From Kineosporiaceae bacterium (GTDB taxonomy: Bacteria; Actinomycetota; Actinomycetes; Actinomycetales; Kineosporiaceae): 64,000 nt of DNA. Numbering within the stretch: the first letter of the stretch is position 1; each line of letters starts with the position of its first letter. Positions 19,376-28,101 of this stretch are shown piece after piece. A model generated the notes under the pieces. That model did not search any database and was not told the DNA's origin. It saw only the letters and a program-made list of their open reading frames with translations. The stretch spans positions 1 to 64,000 of the forward strand of contig JAEUJN010000015.1 of NCBI GenBank assembly GCA_016794595.1, written 5' to 3'. A program made the translations under genes and the position numbers.

Positions 19376-20242
19376 TCACCAGGGACCGTACAACGCCTCG
19401 GACGTCGCATCGAGCAGCGCGCACAGGGCGGCCTCCTCGAGGCCGAGCTCAGCGGCCATGCGACGCACGGTCAGCGGCACCAGGTAGCTCGCGTTCGGCC
19501 GTCCCCGGTGCGGGTGCGGGGTGAGGTACGGGGCATCGGTCTCGACCAGCAGCCGGCCCAGCCAGTCCGCGTCCGAGGCGGCGACCCGCAACGCCGTCCG
19601 CAGGCCTTCGGCGTTGGCGAAGGTGACCGGGCCCGCGAAGGAGAGGTACCAGCCCCGTTCCAGGCAGAACCGGGCCATCGGCTCGTCACCGGAGAAGCAG
19701 TGGAACACCGTGCGCTCCGGGGCGCCCTCCTCGGCCAGCACCCGCAGGACGCCCTCATGGGCATCCCGGTCGTGGATCTGCAGCACCGTGCCGGTGCGCT
19801 TGGCCAGGTCGATGTGGAACCGGAACGACTCCTCCTGCGCCGCGCGCCCGGCGACATCGTCCGCGCCCACCCAGTGATGATCCAGCCCGGTCTCACCGAT
19901 CACGCGCACCCGGGGGTCAGCAGCCAGCGCCTCGATCTCGGCCAGCGCCTCCCGGAGGCCGGATTCGCCCTCGGTGGCCGCGATCGCCGTGGCCTGGGTG
20001 GGGTGCAGCGACACCCCGGCGACCACCTCCGGATGGCGAGTGGCCGTCTGCACGCTCCAGCGCGCCGAGTCGAGGTCGCACCCGATCTGGACGATCCGGG
20101 TCACGTTGACCGAGCGGGCCCGGGCGATCGCCTCGGGCACGGCGAGCGGGTCGTCGCCGCGGCGCACGTGATCGAGGTGGGCGTGGTTGTCGACCACCGG
20201 CCCGGACAGGGGTGGTGGAGCAGGCGGCAACGTGCTGGTCAC
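19376..20242 (-). CDS. tatD: TatD family metal-dependent hydrolase
   Basis: A 288-residue TIM-barrel hydrolase (putative DNase). Metal-ligand motifs include DNHAHLDH near residue 18, GETGLDHH near 118 and IHDRDAHE near 150. FHCFSGD near 178 and LVETDAPYL near 235 follow. It is transcribed leftward in the metG-tatD-rpf cluster. The GTG start at 20240-20242 is six bases after a TACGAT element, so a leaderless transcript is likely. Confidence 0.94.
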   Translation of the reverse strand: MTSTLPPAPPPLSGPVVDNHAHLDHVRRGDDPLAVPEAIARARSVNVTRIVQIGCDLDSARWSVQTATRHPEVVAGVSLHPTQATAIAATEGESGLREALAEIEALAADPRVRVIGETGLDHHWVGADDVAGRAAQEESFRFHIDLAKRTGTVLQIHDRDAHEGVLRVLAEEGAPERTVFHCFSGDEPMARFCLERGWYLSFAGPVTFANAEGLRTALRVAASDADWLGRLLVETDAPYLTPHPHRGRPNASYLVPLTVRRMAAELGLEEAALCALLDATSEALYGPW

Positions 20243-20248
20243 CCGTCG

Positions 20249-20254
20249 ATCGTA
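20249..20254 (-). promoter_or_regulatory. -10 element, leaderless tatD promoter
   Basis: TACGAT on the minus strand ends six bases before the tatD GTG, the spacing expected when transcription begins at the start codon. Confidence 0.5.
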
Positions 20255-20284
20255 GGCACCGGCCGCGAGGCCGAGGTCCGGCGA

Positions 20285-22102
20285 TCAGGAGGGCGAGCCG
20301 CTGAGCCGGGCGAGTTCCTCCTCGATCACCGACTCGTCCAGCTTGCGGAACACCGGGCTGGGCGCCCCCACCGGCATCCCGGGGACGATCGGCGTGGACT
20401 CCCAGGCGCTCAAGGTCTCCCCGCGCCGGTAGTCCCCCATCAGCACGGGATAGTCGGCACCGTCCCAGGCGCCGTCCAGGTCATCGACCTCGCGGATCTC
20501 GGGCATCGGCGAGACCGTCCCGGTGCCACCGAAGACCTCGTGCACGGCCTGCGCGCTGAACGGCAGGAACGGCGAGAGCTGGGTGCGGCAGTCCGAGATC
20601 GCTTGCGCCGCAACGTGGAGCACGGTCTCCATCCGCTTCGGGTCCTCGTTCTTGAGCTTCCACGGCGCCTGGTCGGACAGGTACTTGTTCGCCTCGCCGA
20701 CGATGCGCATCGCCTCGGTGACCGCGAACTTCTGCCGGTTGTCGGCCAGCATCGCGCCGACCGCGTCGAACCCGGATCGGGTGGTGGCCAGCAGCGCATG
20801 GTCGGCGTCGGTGAGCTCGCCCGCCGCCGGGATCGCCCCCAGGTTCTTGTGGATCATCGACGCGGTGCGGTTGACCAGGTTGCCCCAGCCGGCGACCAGT
20901 TCGTCGTTGGTCCGGCGGACGAACTCCGACCAGGTGAAGTCGGTGTCCTGGTTCTCCGGCCCGGCGACCGCGATGAAGTAGCGCAGGGCGTCCGGCTGGT
21001 ACCGGGCGAGCACGTCGCGCACATAGATCACCACGCCCCGCGAGCTGGAGAACTGCTTGCCCTCCATGGTGAGGAACTCGCTGCTGACCACCTCGGTGGG
21101 CAGGTTCAGCTCCCCGAACACCCCGGGCTCGCCGCCGCGGGCGCCCCTGCCGGCGTAGCCGAGCAGCTCCGACGGCCAGATCTGGGAGTGGAAGGTGATG
21201 TTGTCCTTGCCCATGAAGTAGTAGGAGCGCGCGGCCGGGTCGTTCCACCACGCGCGCCAGGCGTCCGGGTCGCCGCCGCGCCGGGCCCACTCGACGGACG
21301 CCGACAGGTAGCCGATCACGGCGTCGAACCAGACGTAGAGGCGCTTGTTCGGGTTGTCCTGCCACCCGGGCAGCGGCACCGGGATGCCCCAGTCGATGTC
21401 GCGGGTCATCGCCCGCGGCCTGATGTCGTCCAGCAGGTTGAGACTGAACTTGAGCACGTTGGGACGCCAGGCCCCCTCCGCTGCCCGGCCCTGCAGCCAG
21501 GTTCCCAACGCCTCGGCCAGCGCCGGCAGATCGAGGAAGAGGTGCTCGGTCTCCACGAACCTCGGCGTCTCGCCGTTGATCCGGCTGCGGGGATTGCGCA
21601 GTTCGGCGGCGTCCAACTGGTTGCCGCAGTTGTCGCACTGGTCGCCGCGGGCGCCGTCGTAGCCACAGATCGGGCAGGTGCCCTCGATGTAGCGGTCGGG
21701 CAGCGTGCGCCCGGTGGACGGCGAGATCGCACCGGTCGTGGTCTGCTCGACCATGTAGCCGTTGCGGTGGCAGACCCGGAAGAGTTCCTGGGACACCGCG
21801 TAGTGGTTGCCGGTCGTGGTCCGGGTGAACAGGTCATAGGCCAACCCCAGACCGTGCAGATCCTCGACGATCATCCGGTTGTAGCGATCGGCCAGCGCCT
21901 TGGGTGACAGGCCCTCGTTCTCGGCCTGGACCAGGATCGGCGTTCCGTGCTCGTCGGTGCCCGAGACCATCAGGACGTCATGCCCCGCCATCCGCATGTA
22001 CCGGCTGAACACGTCGGAGGGGACGCCGAAACCGGCGACGTGGCCGATGTGTCGGGGGCCGTTGGCGTAGGGCCAGGCCACCGCGGAGAGCACGTGGGTC
22101 AT
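20285..22102 (-). CDS. metG: methionyl-tRNA synthetase
   Basis: A 605-residue class I aminoacyl-tRNA synthetase. It has the HIGH-type motif [15 protein letters not shown] at residues 11-25 and a zinc knuckle ([18 protein letters not shown] near residue 145). A KMSKS-equivalent KQFSSSRG lies near residue 350. The C-terminal tRNA-binding anticodon domain lacks a fused EMAP domain. The ATG at 22100-22102 is seven bases downstream of TAGACT, indicating a leaderless message with no room for a riboswitch. Confidence 0.96.
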   Translation of the reverse strand: MTHVLSAVAWPYANGPRHIGHVAGFGVPSDVFSRYMRMAGHDVLMVSGTDEHGTPILVQAENEGLSPKALADRYNRMIVEDLHGLGLAYDLFTRTTTGNHYAVSQELFRVCHRNGYMVEQTTTGAISPSTGRTLPDRYIEGTCPICGYDGARGDQCDNCGNQLDAAELRNPRSRINGETPRFVETEHLFLDLPALAEALGTWLQGRAAEGAWRPNVLKFSLNLLDDIRPRAMTRDIDWGIPVPLPGWQDNPNKRLYVWFDAVIGYLSASVEWARRGGDPDAWRAWWNDPAARSYYFMGKDNITFHSQIWPSELLGYAGRGARGGEPGVFGELNLPTEVVSSEFLTMEGKQFSSSRGVVIYVRDVLARYQPDALRYFIAVAGPENQDTDFTWSEFVRRTNDELVAGWGNLVNRTASMIHKNLGAIPAAGELTDADHALLATTRSGFDAVGAMLADNRQKFAVTEAMRIVGEANKYLSDQAPWKLKNEDPKRMETVLHVAAQAISDCRTQLSPFLPFSAQAVHEVFGGTGTVSPMPEIREVDDLDGAWDGADYPVLMGDYRRGETLSAWESTPIVPGMPVGAPSPVFRKLDESVIEEELARLSGSPS

Positions 22103-22109
22103 GCCGGTG

Positions 22110-22115
22110 AGTCTA
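22110..22115 (-). promoter_or_regulatory. -10 element, leaderless metG promoter
   Basis: TAGACT on the minus strand ends seven bases before the metG ATG, within a short GAGTCTCTAGACTC palindrome. Confidence 0.5.
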
Positions 22116-22162
22116 GAGACTCCCCGCCCGGCCCCTGACCCACTCCCGGCGAGCCCCCCACC

Positions 22163-22208
22163 CTCGTGATCATGCAGTTTCGACTATTCAAAAGTGCATG
22201 ATCACGAG
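22163..22208. repeat. palindromic repeat, copy 2
   Basis: The same 46-base architecture as the element at 17934: arms 22163-22183 and 22188-22208, loop CTAT. Two mismatches occur between the arms, and outer CCTGACCC/GGGTCAGG segments are present. It sits just downstream of the rsmI stop and upstream of metG, so unlike copy 1 it is not in a convergent interval. Confidence 0.85.
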
Positions 22209-22213
22209 GGGGG

Positions 22214-23107
22214 TCAGGTCGGGGGACGGGCGGCGGTGACGGCGTTGTAGAGCTCGCGCTTGCCGATCCCCACGCCCTCGGCCACGACGGCGACCGCTGC
22301 CTTGAGCCGTTCCCCGGCCGCCACGCGGGCGAGCACCCGCTCGACCAACTCCTCGACGTCCGCGGCCTCGGCCACGGCCGGCGCGTGGCCGGCCACCACG
22401 ATGGTCAACTCGCCGAGCACCGGCCGGGCGGCGGCCCACTCGGCCAGCGATCCCAGCGGGCCCCGACGGACCTCCTCGTAGGTCTTGGTCAGTTCCCGGC
22501 AGGCCGCGGCGGGGCGATCCGCGCCGAAGGCCGACGCCATCGCGGCCAGCGCCGGGGCTGCGCGGTGCGGGGCCTCGAAGAAGATCATCGTGCGTGGTTC
22601 GGCGACGAGGGCCTGGAGCGCCCGCAGGCGCGCCCCCGCCTTGCGCGGCAGGAACCCCTCGAAACAGAACCGGTCGGTGGCCAGGCCCGACAACGCCAGC
22701 GCGGTGAGCACGGCCGACGGCCCCGGGACCGCGGTCACCGGCACCCCGGCGTCCGCAGCCGCCCTCACCGCGCGCAACCCCGGATCGGACACACTCGGCA
22801 TCCCGGCATCGGTGACCACCACGACGGTGGCCCCGGCCCGGGCGGCCTCGACCAACTCGACCGATCGCTCGGCCTCGTTGTGCTCGTGGTAGCTGACCAC
22901 CCGGCCGGACGGCGTGATCCCCAGCGCCGCGGCGAGTCGCCGCAGCCGCCGGGTGTCCTCAGCCGCGATCACGTCCGCCGTGGCGAGCAGGCTGCGCAGG
23001 CGCGGCGGGGCGTCGTCCGGGTCACCGATGGGCGTCGCGGCCAGGATCAGGCGGCCCGGCCCGGCGTCGTCCTCGTCCCCAACCATCACCCCCGGATCAT
23101 CTCGCAC
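22214..23107 (-). CDS. rsmI: 16S rRNA (cytidine1402-2'-O)-methyltransferase RsmI
   Basis: A 297-residue tetrapyrrole-methylase-fold SAM methyltransferase. Motifs are [13 protein letters not shown] near residue 20, [22 protein letters not shown] near residue 97, [16 protein letters not shown] and FEGFLPRK. It 2'-O-methylates C1402 of 16S rRNA. The GTG at 23105-23107 is used; starts at 23089 or 23086 would shorten it by 6-7 residues. It is divergent from the O-mannosyltransferase gene with only 15 bases between starts, an arrangement conserved across actinobacteria. Confidence 0.94.
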   Translation of the reverse strand: MRDDPGVMVGDEDDAGPGRLILAATPIGDPDDAPPRLRSLLATADVIAAEDTRRLRRLAAALGITPSGRVVSYHEHNEAERSVELVEAARAGATVVVVTDAGMPSVSDPGLRAVRAAADAGVPVTAVPGPSAVLTALALSGLATDRFCFEGFLPRKAGARLRALQALVAEPRTMIFFEAPHRAAPALAAMASAFGADRPAAACRELTKTYEEVRRGPLGSLAEWAAARPVLGELTIVVAGHAPAVAEAADVEELVERVLARVAAGERLKAAVAVVAEGVGIGKRELYNAVTAARPPT

Positions 23108-23108
23108 G

Positions 23109-23114
23109 TAGCAT
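23109..23114 (+). promoter_or_regulatory. -10 element, leaderless promoter of the first O-mannosyltransferase
   Basis: TAGCAT ends eight bases before the GTG at 23123. The 15-base divergent interval leaves no space for a ribosome-binding site of normal distance. Confidence 0.45.
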
Positions 23115-23122
23115 CACTGCGC

Positions 23123-24670
23123 GTGAGCACCAGCCAGCCCTCCACCGCGGGCCCCCACCGGCTGTGGGCCTGGCTCGGCCCGGGGCTGGTGGCGGTGTTC
23201 GGCGCCTTCGTGCGGTTCTGGCATCTCGACCGCCCCCCGTGGATCGCCTTCGACGAGACCTACTACGTCAAGGAAGGCCTGAGCATGACCCGCTACGGGG
23301 TCGAGGTCTTCCTGAAACCCAGCCTGGGCAAGGACAACAGCGCCCAGATGCTGGCGGCCAACAAGCTGCTGGAGTCGGGCTCGACCGACTTCTTCGACCC
23401 CACCCGCCCCGATTTCGTGGTGCACCCACCCCTGGGCAAGTGGCTGATCGGCCTGGGCATGTGGCTCTTCGGGGACGGCACCTCCCCGTTCGGCTGGCGC
23501 TTCACGGTGGCGCTGCTGGGCAGCCTGTCGATCCTGATGCTGGGCCGGATCGCGACCCGGCTGCTCGGGTCGGCCCTGCTCGGGAGCACTGCCGCCCTCC
23601 TGCTCGCCCTGGACGGCATGCACTTCACCCTCAGCCGGATCGCCGTGCTGGACATGATGGTGATGTTCTGGGCGCTGGCCGCCTTCGGCTGCCTGCTGAT
23701 CGATCGGGACCGGGCGCGGGCGCGGCTGCTCGCGCGCGCGCCCACCCGGTTCGGCCCCGGGCAGGGACTGCGTGGCTGGCGGATCGTCGCCGGGATCTGC
23801 CTGGGCTGTTGCGCCGCCACCAAGTGGTCCGGGCTCTACGTGGCCGCGATCTTCGGCCTGCTCACCGTGCTCTGGGACGTCGCGGCCCGCCGCGCCGCCG
23901 GGGGCCGCCTCTGGCTCGCGGTCGCCCTGGTCCGGGACGGCACCGTGGCCGCCGTCCAGATCCTGCCGATCATGGCACTCACCTACCTGGCGACCTGGAC
24001 CGGCTGGATCCGCAGCTCCCTCGGGTACGGGCGCAACTGGGCCGAGCAGAATCCGGCCACGGGGGCGGCCGCGATGCTGCCCGACTGGGCGCGCTCGCTG
24101 ATCCACTACCACGTGGACATGTACAACAGCGCGATCTCGATCACCTCACCGCACGCCTACTCCTCCAACCCGTGGTCGTGGATCGTGCAGGGCCGGCCCA
24201 CCTCGATCGCCTACCTGGAGTGGACGGCGGGCAACCACCCCTGCCCGTACGACAAGTGCGTGCGGGCGGTGACGGCGCTCGGCAACCCGGTCATCTGGTG
24301 GGGTGGGACGATCGCGGTCGCAGTCCTGCTGGTGGCCTGGGCACTCGGCCGGGACTGGCGGGCCGGGGCGATCCTGGCCGGGCTGGTCGCCACCTACCTG
24401 CCCTGGTTCGCCTACCAGGGCCGCACGATCTTCACGTTCTACTCGGTCGCGTTCGCCCCGTACGTGGTGCTGGCCCTGACCTACGCGCTGGGGTTGCTGC
24501 TCGGACCGCCCCGCGCCGGACTCCTGCGCCGCCGCTGGGGGGCCGCGGCGGCGGGCGGACTGGTGCTCGCCGCCCTGGTCGCCTTCGCCTTCTTCTACCC
24601 GGTCTGGTCGGCGCAACGGATCTCGCACGCCGCCTGGGTGGCCCGGATGTGGCTGCCGAGCTGGATCTGA
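23123..24670 (+). CDS. pmt: dolichyl/polyprenyl-phosphate-mannose-protein mannosyltransferase (PMT, GT39), copy 1
   Basis: A 515-residue polytopic membrane protein with about 10-11 hydrophobic segments. Near residue 45 it shows the acidic catalytic loop WIAFDETYYVKEGLSM (DE pair typical of GT39). A HPPLGKW loop lies near residue 105, followed by TKWSGLY. It transfers mannose from polyprenyl-phosphomannose to exported proteins. The start GTG is fixed by the leaderless promoter. It is followed after 21 bases by a paralogue of the same length class, and both end in ARMWLPSWI. Confidence 0.92.
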   Translation: MSTSQPSTAGPHRLWAWLGPGLVAVFGAFVRFWHLDRPPWIAFDETYYVKEGLSMTRYGVEVFLKPSLGKDNSAQMLAANKLLESGSTDFFDPTRPDFVVHPPLGKWLIGLGMWLFGDGTSPFGWRFTVALLGSLSILMLGRIATRLLGSALLGSTAALLLALDGMHFTLSRIAVLDMMVMFWALAAFGCLLIDRDRARARLLARAPTRFGPGQGLRGWRIVAGICLGCCAATKWSGLYVAAIFGLLTVLWDVAARRAAGGRLWLAVALVRDGTVAAVQILPIMALTYLATWTGWIRSSLGYGRNWAEQNPATGAAAMLPDWARSLIHYHVDMYNSAISITSPHAYSSNPWSWIVQGRPTSIAYLEWTAGNHPCPYDKCVRAVTALGNPVIWWGGTIAVAVLLVAWALGRDWRAGAILAGLVATYLPWFAYQGRTIFTFYSVAFAPYVVLALTYALGLLLGPPRAGLLRRRWGAAAAGGLVLAALVAFAFFYPVWSAQRISHAAWVARMWLPSWI

Positions 24671-24678
24671 GGCCTGCT

Positions 24679-24684
24679 TAGGAT
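24679..24684 (+). promoter_or_regulatory. -10 element, leaderless promoter of the second O-mannosyltransferase
   Basis: TAGGAT ends seven bases before the GTG at 24692. It argues for that GTG over the ATG at 24683, which lies inside the element, and suggests the second copy has its own promoter. Confidence 0.45.
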
Positions 24685-24691
24685 GAGGCGG

Positions 24692-26281
24692 GTGACGCCC
24701 GCCGCGAGAGCGACCCTGCCCGGTACGCAGGTCGACGCGGCGCCGGCTCCCTCGCTCGGGCGGCGCCTGCCACCCGGCGTCCAGCGCCTGCTGACCGCCG
24801 CTCTGCACGACCGCGACCGGCTCTGGGGCTGGCTGGCCCCGCTCACGGTGGCGATCATCGGCGGCGTCCTGCGGTTCTGGCACCTGGGCCGCCCGCCCTG
24901 GCTGGTCTTCGACGAGACGTACTACGTCAAGCAGGGCGCCTCGATGATCACCTTCGGGTACGAGCGCGCCGTCCGGCAGGGCCTGGACAAGCCGGACGTG
25001 CTCTGGAACGCGGGCACCACCGACGTGTGGGGAGAGCGGGCCGACTTCGTCGTCCACCCCCCGGCGGGCAAGTGGCTGATCGGTCTCGGGCAGCTGCTGT
25101 TCGGGTCGACCGAGCCGGTCGGCTGGCGTTTCGCCTCCGCGGTGGTCGGCACGGCCTCGATCCTGATGCTCGGGCGGATCGCCCGGCGCCTGCTGGGCTC
25201 GACCCTGCTGGGCACCACGGCCGCACTGTTGCTGGCGGTCGACGGGCAGCACTTCGTGCACAGCCGCACCGGGTTGCTCGACGTGTTCGTGATGTTCTGG
25301 GCGCTGGCCGGTTTCGGGTGTCTGCTGGTCGACCGTGACCAGGCCCGGGCCCGGCTGGCCGCCGGGGAGGGGACCTGGATCCGTCCGTGGCGGCTGGCCG
25401 CGGGGGCCTGCCTGGGGATGTGCACGGCGACGAAGTGGTCGGGCCTGTTCTTCGTGGCCGCGTTCTCGATTGCCTCGCTGGCCTGGGACGTCGCGGCGCG
25501 CCGGGCGAGCGGGCGGCGCCACTGGGTGGTCACCGCCCTGTTCCGGGACGGCGTGGGCGCCTTCGTGCACCTCGTCCCCACGGTTGCCGTGGTCTACCTG
25601 CTGTCCTGGGCGGGGTGGTTCCGCAGCGCCGACGGGTACAACCGCCAGTGGGCCGCCGAGCACCCCGCCGAGGGCGCCGCCGGGCTGCTGCCGGGCGCCG
25701 TCCGCAGCCTGTGGGACTACCACCAGCAGATGTGGCGGTTCAACACCACCCTGCACACCCCGCACGCCTACCAGTCTCACCCCTGGTCGTGGATCGTGCT
25801 GGGCCGCCCGACCGCCTTCGACTACCGCAGTTACCGGATCGGCGAGCGCGGGTGCCGGTACAGCGAGTGCTCGCGGGCGGTCACCGATCTGGGCAACCCG
25901 GTGATCTGGTGGGGCGCGGCGATCGCGATCGCCGTGCTGCTGGTGGTCTGGGCGCTCGGGCGGGACTGGCGGGCCGGGGCGATCCTGGCCGGGCTGGCCG
26001 GGGGGTGGCTGCCCTGGTTCCTGTGGGACGAGCGGACGATCTACACCTTCTACGCCGTGGCCTTCGTCCCCTACGTCGTGCTGGCGCTGACCTTTTGCCT
26101 CGGTCTCGTGCTCGGGCCCCGCGACGCCTCCCCCGACCGGCGGCTGGTGGGGGCCGGGACCGCCGGCGGGGTGGTGCTGCTCGCGGTGCTGGCCTTCGCC
26201 TTCTTCTACCCGGTGCTGTCCGATCAGCTGATCTCCCACCAGGCCTGGGTCGCCCGGATGTGGCTGCCCAGCTGGATCTGA
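24692..26281 (+). CDS. dolichyl/polyprenyl-phosphate-mannose-protein mannosyltransferase (PMT, GT39), copy 2
   Basis: A 529-residue paralogue of the preceding gene. It has the same landmarks: WLVFDETYYVKQGASM, HPPAGKWLIGLG, CTATKWSGLFF, and the C-terminal ARMWLPSWI. It diverges in loops (DKPDVLWNAGTTDVWGERADF and GERGCRYSECSRAV replace the corresponding segments). The two copies are tandem, on the same strand and 21 bases apart, consistent with an old duplication and possible acceptor specialisation. A start at 24683 is possible but conflicts with the -10 element. Confidence 0.9.
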   Translation: MTPAARATLPGTQVDAAPAPSLGRRLPPGVQRLLTAALHDRDRLWGWLAPLTVAIIGGVLRFWHLGRPPWLVFDETYYVKQGASMITFGYERAVRQGLDKPDVLWNAGTTDVWGERADFVVHPPAGKWLIGLGQLLFGSTEPVGWRFASAVVGTASILMLGRIARRLLGSTLLGTTAALLLAVDGQHFVHSRTGLLDVFVMFWALAGFGCLLVDRDQARARLAAGEGTWIRPWRLAAGACLGMCTATKWSGLFFVAAFSIASLAWDVAARRASGRRHWVVTALFRDGVGAFVHLVPTVAVVYLLSWAGWFRSADGYNRQWAAEHPAEGAAGLLPGAVRSLWDYHQQMWRFNTTLHTPHAYQSHPWSWIVLGRPTAFDYRSYRIGERGCRYSECSRAVTDLGNPVIWWGAAIAIAVLLVVWALGRDWRAGAILAGLAGGWLPWFLWDERTIYTFYAVAFVPYVVLALTFCLGLVLGPRDASPDRRLVGAGTAGGVVLLAVLAFAFFYPVLSDQLISHQAWVARMWLPSWI

Positions 26282-26380
26282 ACCGGCTCGTGATCCGTTG
26301 CCGTGACGCCGTGCCGTGTTCGCGTTCGGGACCCGCACACCGCGGTGCAGGGGTTGGTCAGGTACGGAGCATGAGCAGGT

Positions 26381-27622
26381 TCAGGGGGCTGCTGCCTTGC
26401 GATGGAGGTATCGCTGTTCGGGGATGTTCCTCGTCAGACGGGCGGCCAGGGCGTACGCCTCGCGCGCCTCCTCCCGCCGTCCCGCGATTTCGAGAAGGTG
26501 TGCGTGCGTGGCGTGCACCCGATGGAGGGCCAGGTGGCCGGGGTCGGCCAGCAACGGCGCCAGGGCGTCCAGTCCCGCCGCCGGACCATGCGCCATACCG
26601 ACCGCCGCCGCCAGGTTGAGCCTCACCGTCGGCGAGGGCGCGATCCGGTCGAGCATCCGGTACAGCATGACGATCTGCAGCCAGTCGGTCGCCTCGGGGG
26701 TGGCCGACTCGGCGTGGACGGCGGCGATCGCGGCGTGCAGCTGGAACGGACCGACCTCACCGTGAGGCAACGCCGCCTCCAGCACGGCAACCCCCTTGGC
26801 GATCAGCTCGGCATCCCACAGCGACCGGTCCTGCTCCGGCAACGGGATCAGATCGCCACGGTGGTCGATCCGAGCACGCACCCGGGCATGGCTGAGCAGC
26901 ATCAACGCGAGCAGGCCGCTGGTCTCCCCGTCATCCGGCAGCGCGCGGTGCAGCCGCTGGGCCAACCACAGGGCCTCCTCGGCAAGGGCATCGTCGGTCA
27001 ACGCGCCACCGTGGCTGGCCGTGTGACCTGCCGTGAAGATCAGGTGGAGCACATGCCGGACGGACGACAATCGCGACGGCAGGTCGCTGACCCTCGGCGG
27101 CACCAGCGCCGTGGACGAGTCGCGGATCGTCCCCTTGGCGCGGCTGATTCGTTGCGCCACAGTCGCCTCGCCCGTGAACAGCAAGGCGGCGATCTGCCGG
27201 GTCGACAGGCCGGCGACGGCGCGCAGGGTGAGCGCCACCCGCGAGGTGTCGCTGAGGTCGGGATGGGCACACCCCAGCAACACCTGCAGGGTGTCGTCGC
27301 CGGCGAGTGGGGTCTGATCCGCGGACGGCGCGCTCGCGCTGTCCGCGCGGCAGGCCATGGCCCACCGGTGAAGCCGCGCCGCCTCGGCGTCCGTGCTGCG
27401 ACGGGCATCGATCAGACGGCGCGCGGCGACCCGGATCAGCCAGGCCCGGGGATCGTCCGGAACGCCGTCATGGGGCCACTGCACGGCCGCCGCCAGCAAC
27501 GCCTCCTGGACTGCGTCCTCGCAGGCCCCGAAGTCCCCGCTGCGACGGAGCAGAGCGGCCAGGACGTGCGGCGCCTCTCGACGCCACACGCCCTCGTCGT
27601 CACCCTCAGGCCTCGCCGCCAT
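26381..27622 (-). CDS. ECF42-type RNA polymerase sigma factor with C-terminal TPR-like extension
   Basis: 413 residues. Sigma-70 region 2 (ALLRRSGDFGACEDAVQEALLAA) and region 4 (LTLRAVAGLSTRQIAALLFTGEATVAQRISRAK) occupy the first 180 residues. A long DUF6596/TPR-like C-terminal domain contains DDGETSGLLALMLLSHARVRAR and RVHATHAHLLEIAGR. This layout and the adjacent DGPF-protein gene define the ECF42 group. The start overlaps the DGPF gene stop by 17 bases. The C-terminal domain is thought to replace the anti-sigma factor in regulation. No anti-sigma gene is present. Confidence 0.9.
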   Translation of the reverse strand: MAARPEGDDEGVWRREAPHVLAALLRRSGDFGACEDAVQEALLAAAVQWPHDGVPDDPRAWLIRVAARRLIDARRSTDAEAARLHRWAMACRADSASAPSADQTPLAGDDTLQVLLGCAHPDLSDTSRVALTLRAVAGLSTRQIAALLFTGEATVAQRISRAKGTIRDSSTALVPPRVSDLPSRLSSVRHVLHLIFTAGHTASHGGALTDDALAEEALWLAQRLHRALPDDGETSGLLALMLLSHARVRARIDHRGDLIPLPEQDRSLWDAELIAKGVAVLEAALPHGEVGPFQLHAAIAAVHAESATPEATDWLQIVMLYRMLDRIAPSPTVRLNLAAAVGMAHGPAAGLDALAPLLADPGHLALHRVHATHAHLLEIAGRREEAREAYALAARLTRNIPEQRYLHRKAAAP

Positions 27623-27998
27623 CGGGCCACATCGCCGGCCGCAGCTCGACCGTCTCGCCGGGACCGGCGAACCGGGCGGCGACCTCCTCGGCGCGCACCT
27701 GATCACGGACGTCGATCACGAAGTAGCCGGCGAACTGTTCCTTGGTCTCGGCGTAGGGACCGTCAGAGACGATCGGTGCGCCGCCGTCCCAGCGAAACAG
27801 CCTCGCCGAGCGGGGATCGGCGAGGGCCTCGCCGCTCACCAGCTCCCCCGCCGCATGCAGCTCCGCCAGGAACGCGTCGAACTCCTTGTTCAACTGATCG
27901 CGCTCCGCGGCGGACAGGTGCTGGTACTCAGCCAGGTGGTCGGAGGTCGGATGCCCCCAGGGCTGGGGGTTCGAGTGGATCAGGATCACGTACTTCAT
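27606..27998 (-). CDS. YCII/DGPF domain protein, partner of ECF42 sigma factor
   Basis: A 130-residue protein with the alpha-beta YCII fold. It contains MKYVILIHSN at the start and the signature SDGPYAETKEQFAGYFVIDV near residue 78. DGPF proteins are regular companions and predicted targets of ECF42 sigma factors; a biochemical role is not established. The ATG at 27996-27998 has GAGGAG seven bases upstream. It is translated just before, and overlapping, the sigma gene. Confidence 0.92.
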   Translation of the reverse strand: MKYVILIHSNPQPWGHPTSDHLAEYQHLSAAERDQLNKEFDAFLAELHAAGELVSGEALADPRSARLFRWDGGAPIVSDGPYAETKEQFAGYFVIDVRDQVRAEEVAARFAGPGETVELRPAMWPDGGEA

Positions 27999-28101
27999 GC
28001 AGGTCTCCTCAGCTGTCGCGCGAGCACCGTCCGGTGCCCTACCCACCGGACGTCGGAGCTGAGTCGCCGTTCTCGACACAGCCGAACGAGAATCATCGAG
28101 G

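Noticed and set aside
22103-22162. A regulatory leader (SAM or T-box) for metG
   Set aside because: The -10 element lies only seven bases before the start codon, leaving no leader RNA.
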